Source of the DNA: an uncultured Oscillospiraceae bacterium
Lineage (GTDB): Bacteria; Bacillota; Clostridia; Oscillospirales; Acutalibacteraceae
Assembly: GCA_900547095.1 (NCBI GenBank)
Contig: URFG01000001.1
Span: 124,001 to 188,000 of the forward strand
Length of the DNA: 64,000 nucleotides
Reading direction: 5' to 3'
Shown: positions 18,893 to 27,293 of the stretch, piece after piece
Layout of the letters: the number at the start of each line of letters is the position of its first letter
Numbering within the stretch: the stretch's first letter is position 1
Notes under the pieces: generated by a model
Told to the model about the DNA's origin: nothing
Databases searched by the model: none
What the model saw: the letters and a program-made list of their open reading frames with translations, nothing else
Translations under genes and position numbers: made by a program

Positions 18893-19588
18893 TTATGCGC
18901 CGAATTTAGCAACATTAAGCTTAACGCCGGGGCCCATAGTCGTAGCGATAACGCAGGACTTGATGTACTGACCTTTTGTAGCGGCAGGTTTAGCCTTAAC
19001 GATTGCGTCCATAAGAGTATCAAAGTTCTGCTTGATCTTCTCTGCGCCGAAAGAAACCTTGCCGATGGGGCAGTGGATAATGTTGGTCTTATCAAGACGG
19101 TATTCGATCTTACCGGCTTTAGCCTCATTAACTGCTTTTACAACATCGGGTGTAACGGTTCCTGCCTTAGGAGTAGGCATAAGTCCGCGGGGGCCTAAAA
19201 CCTTACCTAAACGGCCGACCATACCCATCATATCAGGTGTTGCGATAACAACATCGAAATCGAGCCAGTTTTCTTTCTGAATTTTTGCAACGATCTCTTC
19301 GCCGCCTGCAAAATCTGCGCCTGCTGCGAGAGCAGCCTCTACCTTGTCGGGCTTAGCGATAACGAGAACTTTAACGTCTTTACCTGTTCCGTTCGGAAGA
19401 ACGACTGCGCCTCTGACCTGCTGATCAGCGTGACGGGAGTCAACACCCAAACGAACGTGAACTTCAACTGTTTCGTCAAACTTAGCAGTACCTGTCTTTA
19501 CAGCAACATTCACCGCCTCGTCAACATCATAAAACTTACCTGCTTCGATAAGTTTTACACTATCATTATACTTTTTTCCGTGTTTCAT
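18893..19588 (-). CDS. rplA: 50S ribosomal protein L1
   Basis: Binds the L1 stalk of 23S rRNA and, in well-studied bacteria, represses its own mRNA. Family pattern throughout: [44 protein letters not shown], and [25 protein letters not shown]. Length 231 aa is exact. It follows rplK, and between them lies a short leader-like element (19609-19635) similar to one before rplK. A terminator follows directly. Confidence 0.98.
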   Translation of the reverse strand: MKHGKKYNDSVKLIEAGKFYDVDEAVNVAVKTGTAKFDETVEVHVRLGVDSRHADQQVRGAVVLPNGTGKDVKVLVIAKPDKVEAALAAGADFAGGEEIVAKIQKENWLDFDVVIATPDMMGMVGRLGKVLGPRGLMPTPKAGTVTPDVVKAVNEAKAGKIEYRLDKTNIIHCPIGKVSFGAEKIKQNFDTLMDAIVKAKPAATKGQYIKSCVIATTMGPGVKLNVAKFGA

Positions 19589-19608
19589 TAAAATTTACCT
19601 CCCAATAA

Positions 19609-19635
19609 GTGGTTAAATCGGAATTTTCCTCCCAC
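19609..19635 (-). promoter_or_regulatory. Leader element before rplA, like the one before rplK
   Basis: Minus-strand GTGGGAGGAAAATTCC, then AACCAC, directly before the rplA ribosome binding site. The outer GTGG can pair with CCAC, and GGAA with TTCC. It resembles the element at 20091-20140. A role as an L1 autoregulatory site is inference. Confidence 0.45.
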
Positions 19636-19644
19636 AAGAGAGAA

Positions 19645-20070
19645 CTAATCGACTACTTCTACGCCCATACTGCGAGCGGTACCAGCGATCATACTCATTG
19701 CGGATTCAATGCTTGCCGCGTTAAGATCGGGCATTTTGGTTTCTGCGATTTTTCTGATCTGCTCGCTTGTGATTTTGGCAACCTTTGTTTTGTTAGGTGT
19801 GCCGGAAGCGGTTTCAATACCGCAAGCCTTCTTGATAAGAACGGCAGCGGGCGGAGTCTTTGTAATAAAAGTAAACGAGCGGTCTGCATAAACGGTGATA
19901 ACAACCGGGATAATAAGACCTGCGTCATTTTTGGTCTTTTCGTTAAAAGCCTTGGTGAATTCCATAATATTAAGGCCGTACTGACCGAGAGCAGGACCTA
20001 CCGGGGGAGCCGGTGTAGCTTTTCCGGCGGGAATCTGCAATTTAATATAACCTGTAATTTTCTGAGCCAT
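19645..20070 (-). CDS. rplK: 50S ribosomal protein L11
   Basis: Part of the GTPase-associated centre with 23S r[24 protein letters not shown] and [17 protein letters not shown] are unmistakable. The ATG at 20070 gives the family length of 141 aa and has GGAGGTG upstream; the in-frame upstream extension to 20085 would overlap that site. It lies downstream of nusG in the usual secE-nusG-rplK-rplA order. Confidence 0.98.
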   Translation of the reverse strand: MAQKITGYIKLQIPAGKATPAPPVGPALGQYGLNIMEFTKAFNEKTKNDAGLIIPVVITVYADRSFTFITKTPPAAVLIKKACGIETASGTPNKTKVAKITSEQIRKIAETKMPDLNAASIESAMSMIAGTARSMGVEVVD

Positions 20071-20090
20071 TAATAGCACCTCCAAAATTC

Positions 20091-20140
20091 GTGGTAACCG
20101 TGTTTTATTAACACTCGGCGGAAATAAAATTTCCTCCCAC
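20091..20140 (-). promoter_or_regulatory. rplK leader element, candidate L1-binding structure
   Basis: Minus-strand GTGGGAGGAAATTTTATTTCC followed later by GGTTACCAC and then the rplK ribosome binding site. GTGG can close on CCAC, with an inner hairpin GGAAA/TTTCC and another ACACGG/GTGTTA-rich part. The same frame (GTGGGAGGAAA ... ACCAC) recurs before rplA. Confidence 0.5.
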
Positions 20141-20202
20141 CCGACACATTCGCAATAATGCCGCGCAGACGGTTAACCTTTACAGTGCGGTAAAAATAAA
20201 AG

Positions 20203-20232
20203 TGTCGCACAAAGAGCAAAGTATTGCTCTTT
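20203..20232 (-). other. Hairpin between nusG and rplK
   Basis: Minus-strand AAAGAGCAA / TTTGCTCTTT hairpin immediately after the nusG stop. The following sequence is only moderately T-rich, so it may be a weak attenuator or an mRNA processing/stability element rather than a full terminator. Confidence 0.45.
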
Positions 20233-20234
20233 TA

Positions 20235-20768
20235 TTATTTGTCCGAAACAGTTATCTGATCGAGCTCAAGCTCAACCGGAGTTTCTCTTCCGAACATCGA
20301 AAGAACAACGCAAACATTATTGTTTGCAGTATCGATCGATTTAACGGTTCCGCTGTAACCTTCAAGCGGTCCGCTGATGATTTTGACGATATCTCCCTCG
20401 CTGTATCCGACTTCAACGCTGTGCTTTTCAACGCCGAGATCTTCAACCTCTTTATCGGTAAGCGGAACAGGCTTTGATCCGGGACCGACAAATCCCGTGC
20501 AGCCTCTTATGTTCCTTACGACATACCAGCTATCGTCAGTAACGATCATTTTAACAAAAACATATCCGGGGAAAATTTTTCTTTCGACTTCCCTCGTCTG
20601 ATCGTCTTCCTTGACTTCTGTAACGGTTTCAAGAGGAATTTTTATATCCTGAATAAGATCCTGCATTCCGCGGCTTTCAACCATCGTGGCAAGATCCGAA
20701 GCCACCTTGTTTTCGTAGCCCGAATAGGTATGGACTACATACCATTTTGCCTCGCTGTTTTCAGACAT
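20235..20768 (-). CDS. nusG: Transcription termination/antitermination protein NusG
   Basis: Binds RNA polymerase and affects pausing, elongation and coupling to ribosomes. The NGN domain is at residues 5-110 (WYVVHTYSGYENKVASDL, IFPGYVFVKM, VRNIRGCTGFVG). The KOW domain is at about 120-177 (GDIVKIISGPLEGYSGTVK). Length 177 aa is typical. It lies 11 bp after secE in a classic operon. Confidence 0.97.
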   Translation of the reverse strand: MSENSEAKWYVVHTYSGYENKVASDLATMVESRGMQDLIQDIKIPLETVTEVKEDDQTREVERKIFPGYVFVKMIVTDDSWYVVRNIRGCTGFVGPGSKPVPLTDKEVEDLGVEKHSVEVGYSEGDIVKIISGPLEGYSGTVKSIDTANNNVCVVLSMFGRETPVELELDQITVSDK

Positions 20769-20779
20769 AAACTTCCTCC

Positions 20780-21472
20780 TTATGCCGATTTTTCAAGGAT
20801 AAGCTCAAGCAAACTTCCGACCCCATAGTCAAGCGCCCATATAATTACGCCTAAAAGCGCGCACATAATAAGCACTATAACAGTGTTTTTAACAACGTCT
20901 TTGGGACCCGGCCATACTATCTTTTTAATTTCACTCTTATAATCGCGGAAGAAAAGAGCTATTCTCTTAAAAATAGTTTTCTTCGAATTTTTCGATTCTT
21001 TTACCTCAAGATAATCGTCGACAAGTAAATAACCTGCCGCAAAAACGGTAAAAGCAAAAAGAGCGATCGCAGTAAGTAAAACGAAGACATGATAGCTGAC
21101 TGCAGTTACATTTTCAAGCGGTCTTGTATCAACGAACTTGTTAGCGCCCGAAAGTGCTATAACAAGCATATAAACCGCTGTTACGATACCGAATGCCGGA
21201 GCGGCATATCTTAAGCCTTTTTTCTTGAAAGAGAAAACGCTGAATAAGAATCCGACGACCGTCAGGCAAAAGCAGAATAAAATATCCGCTGATTTTGCAA
21301 GAGCATTGTCAAATCCTTCAAGCTTGCCTCCGAACGCCAGCTGTGCGCCGGTAGCGGTAACTGCGTTTCCGTTCGTTGTGATATCAGCGAACGGCAGGAA
21401 GAAAAGAACGATTGCACCGAGTCCGAATACGATTGCGAGAATCTGTAAAATTCTGTTAACGGTTTTCATCAT
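20780..21472 (-). CDS. secE: SecE with an extra N-terminal four-helix membrane domain
   Basis: The C-terminal about 65 residues are a complete SecE, an essential SecYEG translocon subunit: FFRDYKSEIKKIVWPGPKDV followed by one transmembrane helix. In front sits an unrelated domain of about 165 residues with four hydrophobic helices (near residues 7-28, 62-82, 90-110 and 125-150). Bacterial SecE is usually 60-80 aa in Gram-positives, with one helix. The reading frame is continuous and sits between rpmG and nusG, so this is a real fusion rather than a frameshift artefact. The added domain is unrecognised. Confidence 0.88.
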   Translation of the reverse strand: MMKTVNRILQILAIVFGLGAIVLFFLPFADITTNGNAVTATGAQLAFGGKLEGFDNALAKSADILFCFCLTVVGFLFSVFSFKKKGLRYAAPAFGIVTAVYMLVIALSGANKFVDTRPLENVTAVSYHVFVLLTAIALFAFTVFAAGYLLVDDYLEVKESKNSKKTIFKRIALFFRDYKSEIKKIVWPGPKDVVKNTVIVLIMCALLGVIIWALDYGVGSLLELILEKSA

Positions 21473-21481
21473 TCGCCCTCC

Positions 21482-21631
21482 TTACTTCGTTTCCTTATGC
21501 AAGGTGTGCTTTCTGCAGAACCTGCAGTACTTGTTCATTTCAAGTCTGTCAGGATCGTTTTTCTTGTTTTTCATTGTGTTGTAGTTGCGTTGCTTGCATT
21601 CTGTGCAAGCGAGTGTTACTTTTACTCTCAT
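21482..21631 (-). CDS. rpmG: 50S ribosomal protein L33
   Basis: Small ribosomal protein of 49 aa: [28 protein letters not shown] and [14 protein letters not shown]. Two CxxC pairs are kept, so it is the zinc-binding (C+) form. The ATG at 21631 gives the family length and is preceded by GGAGGTG; the open frame runs on upstream without similarity. First gene of the rpmG-secE-nusG-rplK-rplA transcript. Confidence 0.95.
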   Translation of the reverse strand: MRVKVTLACTECKQRNYNTMKNKKNDPDRLEMNKYCRFCRKHTLHKETK

Positions 21632-21834
21632 AACGGCACCTCCCGCTTTACGGAAATATTTTTTGCTTTTTTCGGATATCCCGAAAAAGTAAACGCCTCC
21701 CTCATCACGGATAAACCCTTTACCGTACCGCTCCGCTACATTTAGCGCGAAACGGAAAGCACAATACAATATAGAGTGCATCCGCACCTGAACGGCCTTT
21801 TCTATAATAAAAAAGACCTCACAGAGGTAATGTG

Positions 21835-21863
21835 ATTATACCACAAAACCTCCGTAAGGTCAA
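21835..21863 (-). promoter_or_regulatory. Consensus sigma-A promoter of rpmG-secE-nusG-rplKA
   Basis: Minus strand TTGACC (21858-21863), 17-base spacer, TATAAT (21835-21840) with an upstream TG. The promoter is embedded in an imperfect inverted repeat (GACCTTACGGAGG / CCTCTGTGAGGTC, 21815-21861), whose right arm begins the transcript and is followed by a T run. The 5' end could therefore also form an early hairpin. Confidence 0.7.
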
Positions 21864-21877
21864 GCTTTTTTTAAGCT

Positions 21878-22359
21878 TTATTCAAGCTCATCGGTAAAGC
21901 TGAAAAGATCGATCGGCTCTCATTCAAAAATCTGGCACAATGCTTCGATATTATCATATCTGATCGATTTTGTTTCATTATTTAGACAATACAATCAGGG
22001 TACAATACTTTTTTGAAGAAACGGCTTAGGTTTCGGCATTGTTGCCCTCCGCTCACAATACGACAGTATCTTTAAGTCGGGCGCCGCGCCGCTAAACAGC
22101 GCCGATTTCTTACAAAATCTTCGACTCATAGCGAGAAAATTTTTTTGATTATGAAGTTGAGGAATGCAGGAATACTGACGTATTTCAAATGACAAGACAA
22201 TATAATCGGACAAATTTTCCGCTATGAGAAGTGTTGTACCCCGATTGTATTGTCTACCATTCTGCTGAAATTTTGATAGCTCATACCCATCTGCTTATAA
22301 AGCCAATATTTTGTTTTATGCTTTTTTTCGAGTAAAGAAAGAACATTTAATTTAACCAT
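21878..22359 (-). pseudogene. Small XRE/Cro-type regulator broken by a MITE
   Basis: The gene starts at 22359 (GGAGG upstream) and encodes the first helices of a Cro/CI-type HTH: MVKLNVLSLLEKKHKTKYW, LYKQMGMSYQNFSRMV. It is then interrupted by the element at 21985-22254. It resumes as NNETKSIRYDNIEALCQIFE and EPIDLFSFTDELE. Removing the element and one TA restores the frame exactly. A second lesion is an in-frame TGA (21920-21922) where this family usually has Cys (FECEP). The regulator is therefore dead by two independent events. Confidence 0.85.
21985..22254. mobile_element. 270-bp MITE-like element with 26-bp inverted repeats
   Basis: The ends GACAATACAATCAGGGTACA... (21985-22010) and its reverse complement (22229-22254) match at 24 of 26 bases. 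A TA dinucleotide lies on each side (21983-21984 and 22255-22256), as expected for IS630/Tc1-type insertion at TA. There is no transposase; a 72-codon open frame inside looks spurious. It needs a transposase in trans. Confidence 0.85.
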
Positions 22360-22414
22360 AAGCCATCCTCCGGATACTATTTTAACACCTAAACGGCTTA
22401 TAACCAATACTTTT

Positions 22415-23347
22415 TTAATCCTCGGCAAACATAGGTGTGGATAAATAACGCTCGCCCGTATCGGGGAGAAGCGCTACAATAACCTTACCCTTGTTTTCAG
22501 GCCTTTTTGCAAGCACTGTTGCGGCATAAACCGCGGCACCCGATGAAATTCCGACCAAAACTCCCTCTTTGCGTGCAAGAGTTTTTCCTGTTTTGAAAGC
22601 GTCTTCATTTTCAACGGTTATGATCTCGTCATAAACCCCGGTGTCAAGAGTATCGGGAACAAAGCCTGCGCCTATACCCTGAATTTTATGCGGACCCGAA
22701 ACGCCCTTCGAAAGCACGGGCGAGCCTGCCGGCTCAACGGCAACGACTTTTACATTCGGGTTTTTGCTCTTTAAGTACTCACCGACGCCCGAAACAGTTC
22801 CGCCTGTTCCTACCCCTGCGACAAAAATATCTACTTTTCCGTCTGTATCTTCCCAGATTTCGGGACCTGTGGTAGCTCTGTGGACAGCAGGGTTTGCAGG
22901 GTTAACAAACTGGCCGGGGATAAAGCTGCCGGGAGTTTGCTTTGCAAGCTCTTCGGCTTTTTCTATAGCGCCTTTCATTCCTTTAGCGCCCTCTGTGAGG
23001 ACAAGCTCGGCACCGTAAGCCTTTAAAAGGTTTCTTCTTTCAACGCTCATCGTTTCGGGCATTGTGAGAATTATTTTATATCCTCTTGACGCCGCAACCG
23101 ACGCAAGGCCTATGCCTGTGTTTCCGCTCGTAGGCTCGATTATAACCGAGCCTTTTTTAAGGAGGCCTTTTGCCTCGGCGTCGTCAATCATAGCCTTTGC
23201 TACCCTGTCCTTAACGCTGCCGGCGGGATTGAAAAGCTCAAGCTTAGCATAGATATCAGCCTGAAGCTTATTTTCATTAATATAATTTGTAAGCTTTAAA
23301 AGAGGTGTTTTCCCTATAATATCGGTGATTTTTTCATAAACTTTCAT
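22415..23347 (-). CDS. cysK: Cysteine synthase A
   Basis: PLP enzyme that makes cysteine from O-acetylserine and sulfide. The PLP lysine is in [14 protein letters not shown] (about residue 44), the substrate loop is [11 protein letters not shown], and the phosphate loop is [12 protein letters not shown]. The C-terminal [12 protein letters not shown] is conserved. Length 310 aa is typical. Single gene with its own promoter; its 3' end overlaps the upstream reading of the dead xre gene but not its likely start. Confidence 0.95.
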   Translation of the reverse strand: MKVYEKITDIIGKTPLLKLTNYINENKLQADIYAKLELFNPAGSVKDRVAKAMIDDAEAKGLLKKGSVIIEPTSGNTGIGLASVAASRGYKIILTMPETMSVERRNLLKAYGAELVLTEGAKGMKGAIEKAEELAKQTPGSFIPGQFVNPANPAVHRATTGPEIWEDTDGKVDIFVAGVGTGGTVSGVGEYLKSKNPNVKVVAVEPAGSPVLSKGVSGPHKIQGIGAGFVPDTLDTGVYDEIITVENEDAFKTGKTLARKEGVLVGISSGAAVYAATVLAKRPENKGKVIVALLPDTGERYLSTPMFAED

Positions 23348-23472
23348 TGTGATTTTCTCCTTTTAATAAATAAAAATAATAATAAATTTAATTCAAAAGA
23401 AAAATCAACATCGCTTATCCAATACGTACATAAAATTACCTTCTTCAATTACCTATCGATTTGATATGCTTT

Positions 23473-23501
23473 ATGATAACACTTGCAACCCCGTTTGTCA
23501 A
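23473..23501 (-). promoter_or_regulatory. Sigma-A promoter of cysK
   Basis: Minus strand TTGACA (23496-23501), 17-base spacer, TATCAT (23473-23478). The 5' leader is about 120 bases. It begins with ATCGATAGGTAATT-like sequence near the start site that could bind a Rrf2/CymR-type sulfur regulator, but I cannot support that beyond a guess. Confidence 0.65.
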
Positions 23502-23530
23502 GTATTTTTTATATAAAAATTTCGCGGCTC

Positions 23531-23559
23531 TTGAATTAAGGGGAAATTTGTAGTATATT
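23531..23559 (+). promoter_or_regulatory. Sigma-A promoter of the aminotransferase gene
   Basis: TTGAAT (23531-23536), 17-base spacer, TATATT (23554-23559), just upstream of GAGAGGA and the start at 23585. Divergent from the cysK promoter. Confidence 0.55.
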
Positions 23560-23584
23560 ATATTATGAGAGGATGTGTTTTAGT

Positions 23585-24862
23585 ATGGCTTTATATAAAG
23601 AAATGAGCCGAAGCGAGCTTGAAAGCGAATTTAAAAGCGTTAAAGCTCTCTATGAATCTTACAGATCAAAATCCCTTTCGCTCGATATGTCGAGAGGAAA
23701 ACCGGGTGCGGAGAATATGGACCTCAGCGTCGATATGTTCGATCTTGTGGGGAATGAAACGGGATTTAAAAATATTGACGGTATCGACTGCCGAAACTAC
23801 GGCGGACTTGACGGGTTAAGAGAGCTTAAAGTTCTCTTTGCACAGATTTTAGGGCTTTTGCCCGATCAGATAATAGTGGGAGGAAACTCCTCGCTCAATA
23901 TGATGTTCGACACCATTGCCCAGGCAATGACTCACGGCCTCGGCGGCGAGCCCTGGTGCAAGCAGGGAGAGCTTAAATTCTTATGCCCCTCCCCAGGCTA
24001 TGACCGCCACTTTGCCATAACCGAGTATTTCGGCTTTGAGCTTGTACCCGTTACAATGAATGAAGACGGCCCTGATATGGACGAGGTTGAAAGACTTGTT
24101 CTCGATCCTAAGGTCAAAGGTATATGGTGCGTTCCTAAATATTCAAACCCCGGCGGAATTACATACAGCGACGAGGTCGTCCGCAGATTTGCAAGATTAA
24201 AGCCGGCGGCAAGCGATTTCAGAATTTTCTGGGATAATGCGTATGCCGTGCACGATCTTTACGAGGATCACGACGAGCTTTTGAATATTTATGACGAATG
24301 CGTAAAAGCAGGCAATCCCGATCTTCCGATAATCTTTGCCTCCACCTCAAAAATCACTTTCCCCGGAGCGGGAGTTGCAATGGAGGCAGGAAGTCCTAAC
24401 AATGTTTCTATCTTAAAGAGCAGAATGAAATATCAGACAATAGGACCCGATAAATTAAATCAGCTCCGCCACGCAAGAATGTTTAAATCGAAAGACGCGC
24501 TTTTAAACCATATGAAAAAGCACGCCGATATTATAAGACCGAAATTCGAAACGGTACTAGACGCATTCGATACATATCTTGCACCCACGGGCACTGCAAA
24601 ATGGAGCAAGCCTAAGGGCGGATATTTTATAAGCCTTTTTGTTGAGAACGGCTGCGCCAAGCGCACCGAAGAGCTCTGCGCAAACGCGGGCCTTATCCTC
24701 ACTCCTGCCGGAGCCGCTTATCCTTACGGACTTGATCCCGACGATTCGAATTTAAGAATAGCTCCCTCTTATCCGAGCGCGGAAGAGATAAAGGTCGCTT
24801 CGGAACTACTCTGCACGGCAGTAAGATATGCGGTGCTTGAAAAGCTTTTAAGAGAAAATTGA
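23585..24862 (+). CDS. Class I aminotransferase, aspartate type Ic-like
   Basis: PLP-dependent aminotransferase of the subgroup described as AspAT type Ic. SLDMSRGKPGAENMDLS (about residues 37-53), NYGGLDGLRELK, GGNSSLNMMFD and the PLP lysine in FASTSKITFPGAGVAM are visible. I start at ATG 23585 (MALYKEMSRS, 425 aa) because GAGAGGA at 23567-23573 is its ribosome binding site; the ATG at 23573 overlaps that site. Substrate is not certain; aspartate/oxoglutarate is the family's reported activity. Confidence 0.85.
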   Translation: MALYKEMSRSELESEFKSVKALYESYRSKSLSLDMSRGKPGAENMDLSVDMFDLVGNETGFKNIDGIDCRNYGGLDGLRELKVLFAQILGLLPDQIIVGGNSSLNMMFDTIAQAMTHGLGGEPWCKQGELKFLCPSPGYDRHFAITEYFGFELVPVTMNEDGPDMDEVERLVLDPKVKGIWCVPKYSNPGGITYSDEVVRRFARLKPAASDFRIFWDNAYAVHDLYEDHDELLNIYDECVKAGNPDLPIIFASTSKITFPGAGVAMEAGSPNNVSILKSRMKYQTIGPDKLNQLRHARMFKSKDALLNHMKKHADIIRPKFETVLDAFDTYLAPTGTAKWSKPKGGYFISLFVENGCAKRTEELCANAGLILTPAGAAYPYGLDPDDSNLRIAPSYPSAEEIKVASELLCTAVRYAVLEKLLREN

Positions 24863-24892
24863 TTGACTTTTAATGTAGTTTAAATATATAAT
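24863..24892 (+). promoter_or_regulatory. Candidate promoter of secDF
   Basis: TTGACT (24863-24868) and TATAAT (24887-24892), 18-base spacing, right after the aminotransferase stop and about 34 bases before secD. An overlapping TATATA gives alternative spacing. Confidence 0.55.
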
Positions 24893-24925
24893 ATATATTA
24901 TAGTTCATTAAAACGGAGGATGAAG

Positions 24926-26308
24926 ATGAAATCAAAAAGAGTTCGCAAGCCGGTTTTCTTTATTATTTTCGGACTTATAGCACTGCTTACATACACTGCT
25001 TTCTTCGGAATAAGCGATTACTACGGCGATACGCGTAAGATCTACATCAAAGGTGCAAGCGATATCCGCTGGGGCATCGATATAAGAGGCGGCGTTGAAG
25101 CCGTTTTCAAGCCAGATAAAGAGGGCGTGAAGATAACCGCCGAGGATATGGCTTCCGCAAAAACAATTCTTGAAACAAGACTTGTTGACAAAAACATAAC
25201 CGACTATGAGGTTTATCCCGATAATACCTCTCATCAGATAATCGTGCGTTTCCCTTGGGCGGCAAATGAGAGCAATTTTGACGCACAGGCGGCGATAGAG
25301 GAGCTGCAGGCTTCGGCTAAGCTTTCATTCTATCTAGGAAACGATAATTCGGGCGAAGCTTTTATGACGGGTGAAGTGGTCAAGAGCGCAACTGCTATGT
25401 ATGACACGCAAAACGGCCACTATGTATCCTTAAAGCTTAACAATAAAGGTAAATCCGCATTTGCCTCTGCTACCACTCAGGCGGCTTCTTCGGGAACGAA
25501 TATTTCGATCTATATGGATGAAATGAATATTTCAACTGCCTCCTGCAGTGAGCCTATCACAGGCGGCAACGCTATGATCTCGGGCAACTTCACTCAGGAC
25601 GCGGCGCAGGACCTCGCTAATAAAATAAATGCAGGTTCCCTTCCCTTTGCGCTTACGGCGGACAACAGTAAGATTCAGGTAGTATCTCCTACCCTCGGAT
25701 CAAATGCTCTCAATGTTATGGTCATAGCAGGAGCGATAGCATTCGCGATAGTATGCATAATAATGATCGTGCTTTACAGGTTAAACGGTGTTGTAGCCTC
25801 GATCGCGCTTTTAGGCCAGCTCGCAGGATCTATCGCCTGCATTTCGGGATTCTTCCCCAGTGCATCAAGCTTTACTCTCACGATCCCCGGAATTGCGGGT
25901 ATTATCCTTTCGATAGGCGTCGGTGTCGACTGTAACGTTATCGCGGCGGAGAGAATCAGAGATGAGTTCAGAAAAGGCAAAACTATTGACGGTGCTATCG
26001 ACGCGGGTTACAAAAACAGCTGGAGCGCTGTGTTAGACGGAAACGTAACGATAGTTATAGTCGCCATAGTTCTTATGGGCGCTTTCGGAACTCCGAGCAG
26101 TTTCCTTGCAAAAATATTCTCGCCTATAATGTCGCTTTTCGGAACTTCTATAACAGGCTCGATTTACTCTTTCGGTTACACGCTTTTGATAGGCGTTATA
26201 TTCAACCTCATAATGGGCGTTCTCGCCTCCAAATATATGCTTAAAAGCATTTCTCAGTTTAAATTCCTGAGAAAACCCGCTCTTTACGGAGGTAAGAAAA
26301 ATGGCTAA
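24926..26308 (+). CDS. secD: Protein translocase subunit SecD
   Basis: Membrane partner of SecYEG that uses the proton gradient to help release exported proteins. One N-terminal helix, a periplasmic-side P1/P4-type region (about residues 35-240, with DIRWGIDIRGGVEAVF), and five C-terminal helices including the signature GVDCNVIAAERIRDEFRKGK. The ATG at 24926 is six bases after GGAGG; ATG at 24920 is immediately adjacent to it. It is followed by secF with an 8-bp overlap, so secD and secF are separate genes rather than the fused secDF of B. subtilis. Confidence 0.94.
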   Translation: MKSKRVRKPVFFIIFGLIALLTYTAFFGISDYYGDTRKIYIKGASDIRWGIDIRGGVEAVFKPDKEGVKITAEDMASAKTILETRLVDKNITDYEVYPDNTSHQIIVRFPWAANESNFDAQAAIEELQASAKLSFYLGNDNSGEAFMTGEVVKSATAMYDTQNGHYVSLKLNNKGKSAFASATTQAASSGTNISIYMDEMNISTASCSEPITGGNAMISGNFTQDAAQDLANKINAGSLPFALTADNSKIQVVSPTLGSNALNVMVIAGAIAFAIVCIIMIVLYRLNGVVASIALLGQLAGSIACISGFFPSASSFTLTIPGIAGIILSIGVGVDCNVIAAERIRDEFRKGKTIDGAIDAGYKNSWSAVLDGNVTIVIVAIVLMGAFGTPSSFLAKIFSPIMSLFGTSITGSIYSFGYTLLIGVIFNLIMGVLASKYMLKSISQFKFLRKPALYGGKKNG

Positions 26309-27230
26309 AAATACTATAAACACGAAAAAAGCTTTTAAAATTACTCTTATTATCTATGCCGTATTTTTTGCAGTAGGAATCATATTCACAGCAATATTCG
26401 GACCTAAGCTTGATATCAACTTCAGCGGAGGTACAAGAATATCCTACTCCTATAAGGGCGATTTAAAGGAATCTGATTTCGAAAAAATCGTTAAGGATGC
26501 TTTAAAGAAAGATTTCTCTATAAGTAAAAACGAATCGCTTTCCGGCGACACCAAAACAATAGTTATCACCCTTTCGGGTAAAAACGCGCTTGATAACGAA
26601 TCTCAGGCGGCTCTTAATAAAGCGGTTACCGAGAAGTATTCCTCAAACTCTGTTGAGCTTTACGATTCAACAGCCGTAAGCCCCTCTGTTGCAGGAAACT
26701 TTATGGTCAAGAGCTTTGTAACGATAGCTTTAACTGCTGTACTTGTTACAATTTATGTGGCATTGAGATTTAAGAAGATCGGCGGTGTAAGCGCCGCGCT
26801 CACCGCATTTATCGCGCTTATATTCGACCTGCTCGTAAGTTTCTTTGCCTGCGTTATGTTCAGACTTCCGATCGATTCGAACTATATCGCGGTTGTTTTG
26901 ACCATTCTCGGTTATTCTCTTAACGACACGATAGTTATTTACGACCGCGTACGTGAAAAGAAGAAAACAAACCCCGATCTTCCTGTCGGAGAAAATATGG
27001 ACCAGACTATTAAAGAAATCCTTAAGAGAAATATCGTAACCACTTTGACAACTGTTTGCGCAGTGCTTACGATAGTAGCCGTTTCCGAATTCTGCGGACT
27101 CACTTCTTTAAGATCATTTGCAATTCCTATGGCTTTCGGTCTTCTTTCCGGCTGTGTTTCCTCACTCTTTATTTCAGGCCCTGTTTGGGTAAAATACAAA
27201 GAGCGCAAGGCTTTAAAGGAAGCAAAATAA
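26301..27230 (+). CDS. secF: Protein translocase subunit SecF
   Basis: Works with SecD. The N-terminal helix and LDINFSGGTRISYSY lead into the extracytoplasmic P1 domain. Five more helices follow with the family motif LGYSLNDTIVIYDRVREKKK and TTLTTV. Length 309 aa is normal. It overlaps the end of secD by 8 bp, so translation is likely coupled, and a terminator follows. Confidence 0.95.
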   Translation: MAKNTINTKKAFKITLIIYAVFFAVGIIFTAIFGPKLDINFSGGTRISYSYKGDLKESDFEKIVKDALKKDFSISKNESLSGDTKTIVITLSGKNALDNESQAALNKAVTEKYSSNSVELYDSTAVSPSVAGNFMVKSFVTIALTAVLVTIYVALRFKKIGGVSAALTAFIALIFDLLVSFFACVMFRLPIDSNYIAVVLTILGYSLNDTIVIYDRVREKKKTNPDLPVGENMDQTIKEILKRNIVTTLTTVCAVLTIVAVSEFCGLTSLRSFAIPMAFGLLSGCVSSLFISGPVWVKYKERKALKEAK

Positions 27231-27245
27231 GAATTTTAAAAAATA

Positions 27246-27282
27246 AAAAACTAAGCTGTAAATTTTACAGCTTAGTTTTTTT
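27246..27282 (+). terminator. Terminator after secF
   Basis: AACTAAGCTGTAAA / TTTACAGCTTAGTT stem followed by seven T. The run of A on the other side makes it work for the convergent HD-domain gene too. Confidence 0.85.
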
Positions 27283-27293
27283 GTTGCATAAAT

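Noticed and set aside
20780..21472. SecE extension as a frameshift or start-site artefact
   Set aside because: The frame is continuous, the extension is strongly hydrophobic in four regular helices, and it begins properly spaced after rpmG.
21800..21870. Simple terminator after rpmG region
   Set aside because: The inverted repeat contains a consensus promoter reading into rpmG on the minus strand; promoter is the better reading, though the early hairpin remains possible.
21995..22213. 72-codon open frame inside the MITE
   Set aside because: No ribosome binding site or domain; it lies wholly between the inverted repeats and is best explained as chance coding in a non-coding element.
23348..23470. 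Possible riboswitch or T-box in the cysK leader
   Set aside because: The leader is AT-rich with no stable terminator-antiterminator pair, no T-box sequence and no SAM riboswitch core.
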